64,000 nt of DNA from Cavia porcellus (lineage: Eukaryota > Chordata > Mammalia > Rodentia > Caviidae). The position numbers and the translations under genes were made by a program. The notes under the pieces were generated by a model. The model did no database searches. It was given only the letters and a program-made list of their open reading frames with translations, and had not been told where the DNA came from. Below are positions 59,285 to 64,000 of the stretch, one piece after another (the stretch's first letter is position 1; each line of letters starts with the position of its first letter). Where the stretch lies: positions 39,524,785-39,588,784 of the forward strand of contig NW_026947502.1 in the NCBI RefSeq assembly GCF_034190915.1, read 5' to 3'.

Positions 59285-60110
59285 TTGTCCCCTGGATCTG
59301 GGACTGCAATGTAATCATTGGCTGCACCTCCTCCTCTCCCTCAGAACCTGGTACAATCACAAGATTATTGGCTGCCCCCCCTCACCCCTGACCTAGGGCA
59401 GCCATTGATCCTCAGCTGCCCCTTCTTTTTGCCACTGGGACTGGGGACAGCTCTGGTTTGTAGATCACCCTACACCCTCACCCAAAAGGCCACAGCAGTC
59501 CACTGACAGTCTGCAACCACTTCCACCACCTTCAGAACCTTCATGAGCTGATGGGAGACTCAGCAACCCTTCATCCACACAGAGACCTTGGTGGACTTTC
59601 AACAGTGTGGTGAGTTTTCTTCTAAAATAGAGGACTTTGGTGGGCAAATAGGAGCAGTAGCAAAGTCCCACCCAGCTGTAGGACTTTGGTGAGCTGGCAA
59701 GAGTGTTCCTCCACATAGAGAACATCAAGTGGGTTGAGGAGAGTGCCAACAAAGCCTACCCGAATGTGGAAGAAATTTTAAAAAAGCTTATGAAACACCC
59801 AGTGACACAGTAGGTTCCCAAATGAAGCAAACACTATAGACAGGCATATTTGGTAGCCTGGAACAGCCTGAAGACATAGTAACAGCAGAAACTAAGCATT
59901 GACATACATCAATACTATTAGGCTAGTCAACCTCGGAAAAATACAGGGCTTATCCAATAGGCTCTGAAGGGAGAATTCAGGTGATTGGCCCTCTCCTTCA
60001 TTATGGGACCCAGCAATTGGACAAACATCAACCACACAGTGCATTAAGATGTGCACTACTGACAGTTGAGACTAGTGGGATTGAAAGATCAAATATTATC
60101 CTAAGAAGTG
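59285..60110 (+). promoter_or_regulatory. L1 5'UTR/promoter region with short tandem units
   Basis: Three loosely repeated units of roughly 45-50 bases start the element, each ending in a [C/T]TGGCTGC or CAGCTGCCCC-type word (near 59320, 59369 and 59412). Further on, 'gaggactttggtggg' and 'gtaggactttggtgagc' repeat (59630, 59680). Tandem 5' monomers are known from rodent L1s, where they carry promoter activity. These are degenerate. Confidence 0.5.
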
Positions 60111-60120
60111 AAAATAACAA

Positions 60121-61150
60121 AATGAAAAAAACAAAATGCAATCTCAAACATCCAGTCCATCAGGAACAAGTACAGGAGACACTGAAATAAAAAACATTAA
60201 ATGTCACACTTGCCAAATTTCTGAAAAGATAGCAAGTGAAATGAAACAAATCCATGAGGCTTTAGAGGAAATCAGATTAGAAAAATTTCTCATATAAAGA
60301 AAGAAATGACAAACTTAGTAAAGGAGTTGCTCAGCATAGCTAGAGAAGACATAGATAAAAAAGAAGTAGAGGAGCATAGGAAAATGATAGAAACCTTGAA
60401 TGAACAATATAGAAAAGAAGTAGAATGAACGAAACAAATTCACAAAGATATTCTAAGAAATAAAAATTCTATTGAAAGCTGGTAAAACCATTAAAATGAA
60501 GCTGAGAATAGATTATCAGACCTGGAGGACAGGGTTGAAGCTAGCAATCATGAAATGAAAGAATTTTTAAAAATAAGACAGCATGGAATGATAATTCAAC
60601 AGTTTCAAGATGATGCAAAGGAAAACAATATAAGATTGATAGGCATCAATGAAGATGCAAGGGTCAATGCATATGACATAAGAAAACTATTAGCAGAAGT
60701 AATAGCAGAAAACTCAAACATGGGGAAAGAATCAGATATGCAGATAAGTGAGGCATATAAAATGCCAAACAGTCATAATCAAAATAAATATACATCCAGA
60801 CATACAAAAATTAAGATACCAGACATATAGCACAAAAACAGAATATTAAAAGCTGTTAGAAATAAGACACAACTCATCTATCAAGGAAAGCCCATTAAAA
60901 TCTTGGCAGACATTTCAGCACAAACCCTCAAGTCAAGACAAGCTTGGAGTAAAGTTTTTTAAGCCCTGAAAAGAAAAACAACTTTCAACCCAGATTGGTG
61001 TACCCTGAAAATCTTTAATGGAGATATTAGATACTTCCATGACAAAGAATGACTAAAGAAATTCATGTCCACCAAACCAACCCTAGAAAGAGTAATGAAA
61101 GGCACAGTACAAGGAGACAAAAGTGACATCTATTCCCAGAAAAACAATAG
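60121..61150 (+). pseudogene. L1 ORF1 remnant (RNA-binding chaperone)
   Basis: ORF1 protein binds L1 RNA as a coiled-coil trimer in the retrotransposition particle. A Lys/Glu-rich coiled-coil-like part (60200-60540) is broken by stops. The 60555-60830 frame retains the RRM-to-C-terminal transition (NNIRLIGINED followed by a QISEAYKMPN-type segment). Downstream, in disrupted frame, comes the C-terminal domain (ILADISAQTLKSRQAW near 60900, then IRYFHDKE near 61027). The order agrees with mammalian ORF1. Confidence 0.85.
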
Positions 61151-61225
61151 AAAGAAACCACCAGAGAGGGCAAGCAATTAAACAAGGGAGAAAATCAGGA
61201 AGCTAGCAACAGGAAAATAACATGA

Positions 61226-64000
61226 AAAAGTTGAGCCATTACATGTCAGTTATATCTGTCAATGTAAATGGCCTCAATTCACCATTTGAAATAGGCTGAC
61301 ATAATGGATCAAGAAGTGGGATCCAACCATATGCTGCATACAAGAAACACATCTGATTCAAAAGGAAACATATAGACTAAAAGTGAAAGAATGGAAAATA
61401 ATATTCCATGCTACAGGAGCCCAAAAAAAGTCCAGGTTAACTATACTGTTTTCAGACAATATGAACTGTAAGCCAAAAGTGATCAAAAGAGATAAACAAG
61501 GTCACTACACACTTGTCAGGGCAATAATTCAAGAGGAAGAGCTAACAGTCATAACATACATGCACCAAATACCAGAGCATCCAACTATATAAGACAAATA
61601 CTAACAAATATTAAAAACCAAATAAGCAACAACACAATTGTAATAGGGGACTTTAATACCCATTGTCACAAAGAGACAGATCAACAAGACAAAAAGTTAG
61701 CAAACAAATAATAGAACTTAATCAAACCTGTGTGCAAATGGACCTAGTATATGTTTATAGACTGTTCCACCCAACCACATCACAATAAACATGCTTCTAA
61801 GCTTCACATGGAACATTATCTAAAATAGACCATGTATCTGCACATAAAACATTCTTACATAAAAGTAAAGGGATTGAAAATATCCCATGCATATTATCTG
61901 ACCATAGTGCAATAAAACTGGACATTAATGGCAAAATAAATTGCTGAATCAGCATAAATACATAGAACTTAAATAACAACCTCTTGAACAAGCAATGAGT
62001 TACAGATGAAATTGATGAAGAAGAAGCAATATCTACAATTCAATGAAAATACAGATACAACATATCAAAACCTGTGGAATACAATGAAAAGTGGTCCTAA
62101 AAGGGAAATATGTAGCAATAAATTGTCACATCAAGGAAACAGAACAAGCACAAACAACCAACTTAATGCCACACTTCAAGCTTCTAGAAAAAGAAGAACA
62201 AGTAAAACCCAAAGCTCATAGAAGAAGGAAATCATAAGGATCAGAGCAGAAATCAATGCAATTGAGACTAAAAAAAAATACAAAGAATTAATGAATCAAA
62301 GAGCTGGTTTTTTGAGAGAATAAAAAATTGATAAACGTCTAGCCAGCCTTATCAAGAAAAAGAAAAAAAACCTCAAATTCATACAATAAGGATTGAAAAA
62401 GGTGAAATTACCACAGAGTCCATGGAAATTCAGAAGACCATGAATACCTACTCTGAAAATCTTTAGTCACATGGAGGGTGGAAACACAAAAAGGACGGTT
62501 TTCTAGAAATGCATGATTTACCAAAGCTGACTCAAGAAGATATAACAGTTTTTAATAACCCAATATCAACTACTGAAATTGAAAACATTATTAAAACTTA
62601 CCAACAAAGTAAAGTCCAGGTCCTGATGGATACATGGCTGAGTTGTACAAGAAATTTAGAGAAGATTTAATGCCAATACTCCTCCAACTTTTCAATGAAC
62701 TGAAAGGCAAGCAGTCCTCTCTAAATCATTCTTGGAGGCAAGTATTACACTGATATCAAAACCAGAGAAAGACCGAACCAAAAAGGAAAACTAGAGGCCA
62801 ATTTCCCTAATGAACATGGATGCAAAAAATCTCAGCAAAACACTGGAAAATAGAATGCAGCAAATCATCAAGAAGATTATACATCATGACCATATGAGAT
62901 TTATCCCAGGAATGCAGACAGGATGTAACATACACAAATCAATAAATGTAATACACCACATACACATAGCCAAAGTCAAAAACCACATGATCATCTCAAT
63001 AGATGCAGAAAAAGCATTTGATAAACTCCAACACTTGTTCATAATAAAAATGCTACATAAACTTAGAATAGATGGTATCTACCTCAATGTGATAAAAGCT
63101 GTCTATGACAAACCAACAGCCAACATTATACTAAATGTTCAGAAACTGAAAGATTTCATTCTAAAATCAGGAACAAGACAAGGATGTCCACTATCACCAC
63201 TGCTATTCAATATAATTCTGCAAACATTAGCCAGAGCAATCAGACAAGGCAGAGAAATAAACAGAATAAGGATAGGAAAGGAAGAACTTAAGACTATTTG
63301 CAGATGACATGATACCTAAATAGAAGACCCCAAAAAGTCCATTAAAAAAACCTAGCAAATTTAATAAACAAACTCATCAGTGTAGCTGGATACAAAGTCA
63401 ACGCTCAAAAATCAGTAGCATGCCTGTACACAAACAAAAAACTCACTGAGAGATAAATTGTAGAAATAACACCTTTCAGAATAGCATCCAAAAAATAAAA
63501 TATATAGGAATCAACCTCACAAAGAATGTAAAAGACCTATATGCTGAAAATTATACTACTCTCAAAAACAAGATTGAAGAGGATATTAGAAAATGAAAGG
63601 ATATTCCTTGCTCTTGGTTAGGAAGAACCAACATTGTGAAAATGGCTATATTCTCAAAACTATTATACAGATTTAATGCAATCCCAATGAAAATACCATT
63701 AACATACCTATAGATCTGGGGAAAAAATTCCTAAAATTCATTTGGAAACAAAAGAAACCTAGCATAGCAAAGACAATTCTAGGCAACAAAGAAAGACAGG
63801 ACACATCTCAATCCCTGACATACTACAAAGCTACAGTGATAAAATCAGCAAGGTACTTGCAAAACAAATAGACCTGAAGATCAATGGAACAGATTGGGAG
63901 ATGCAAAGATAACTACAATGATACTCAGCCAACTGATATTTGACAACAGGCCTAAACACGTTCACTAGAAGAAGGATAGCCTCTTTAATAAGTGGTGCTA
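61226..64000 (+). pseudogene. L1 ORF2 remnant (endonuclease and reverse transcriptase), partial
   Basis: ORF2 nicks target DNA and reverse-transcribes L1 RNA there. Visible AP-endonuclease motifs: VNVNGLNS near the start, QETHL (61341-61355), GDFNTH (61646-61663) and SDHSAIKL (61897-61920). Reverse-transcriptase motifs: IDAEKAFD (62999-63022), [15 protein letters not shown] (63170-63214) and FADDM (63297-63311). The catalytic aspartates of the A motif and FADD box are present, but the FADD box lies in a different frame from the preceding 62810-63307 open stretch, and endonuclease motifs fall in at least two frames. The C-terminal part lies beyond the window. Confidence 0.92.

Larger units (their letters stand above)
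59285..64000 (+). mobile_element. L1 LINE with 5'UTR, ORF1 and most of ORF2; runs off the window
   Basis: A GC-richer leader (59285-60110) precedes an ORF1 remnant, then ORF2 with endonuclease and reverse-transcriptase motifs. The element is still in ORF2 at 64000, at the point homologous to about 2970 of the first L1 in the window. At least 4.7 kb is present, so it was probably inserted close to full length. Many stops and frame changes show it is inactive, though divergence is clearly less than in the L1 at 33-36 kb. Confidence 0.92.

Noticed and set aside
62810..63307. 165-codon reverse-transcriptase-like frame as a gene
   Set aside because: It is the middle of L1 ORF2. The frame breaks just before the FADD box, and upstream endonuclease frames are broken too.
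1..64000. CRISPR array, operons or prokaryotic features
   Set aside because: No regularly spaced repeats, no ribosome-binding sites linked to long frames, and abundant mammalian SINE/LINE/LTR sequence.

Overview
The window looks like rodent nuclear DNA with no recognisable functional gene. It is AT-rich, lacks long conserved reading frames and is filled with mammalian interspersed repeats. The rodent call rests on tRNA-Ala/ID-type SINEs (some with intact target-site duplications) occurring together with B1-type 7SL SINEs. The ID copies end in a CTGGTACC-type tail rather than the murid form, so a non-murid rodent is my guess; a Castorimorpha lineage (beaver, kangaroo rat) is possible but weak. 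Older mammal-wide repeats are also present: MIR, L2, MER2-like Tigger, MER5-like hAT, MLT1/MaLR LTRs and several ages of L1.

Layout. 1-5 kb holds a B1, an MLT1-like LTR, an old reverse-strand L1 end and a forward L1 3' half split by a ~480 bp insertion. 5-10 kb is mostly anonymous. 10.0-10.6 kb is a 5'-inverted (twin-primed) L1 3' end, followed by a degraded DNA transposon. 12-19 kb is anonymous with SINEs and microsatellites. 19.4-22.7 kb holds a reverse L1 end and a long unassigned, probably repeat-derived block. 22.7-28.1 kb is a SINE cluster (MIR, ID, B1) with two MER2-like elements. 28.2-29.3 kb is an unclassified GC-richer block. 30-33 kb holds an L1 end, a MER5-like fragment and a MaLR LTR. 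33.4-35.9 kb is a reverse-strand older L1 ORF2 with a 46-base T run. 36.6-37.6 kb is an LTR apparently interrupted by another insertion. 40.4 kb has a short terminal-inverted-repeat transposon.

The best-resolved locus is 43.0-45.65 kb. It is a reverse-strand MaLR retrotransposon with one 344 bp TG...CA LTR and its internal region. A processed pseudogene of MPC2 (mitochondrial pyruvate carrier 2) with an A24 tail has inserted into it. 45.7-59.2 kb is largely anonymous AT-rich DNA with MIR/L2/MER5 scraps. From 59.29 kb to the window end lies a forward L1 that retains 5'UTR, ORF1 and most of ORF2 (endonuclease and reverse transcriptase motifs), all broken by stops and frameshifts.

There is no operon-like or cooperating gene set. 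The reading frames in the window are chance ORFs or retroelement remnants. No previously undescribed biological system is supported. The second-look items are nested retroelements, a CTCF-like motif carried by the MPC2 retrocopy, several perfect hairpins, recent tandem duplications and a few blocks I cannot classify. Family names are from memory of consensus sequences and were not checked by search.
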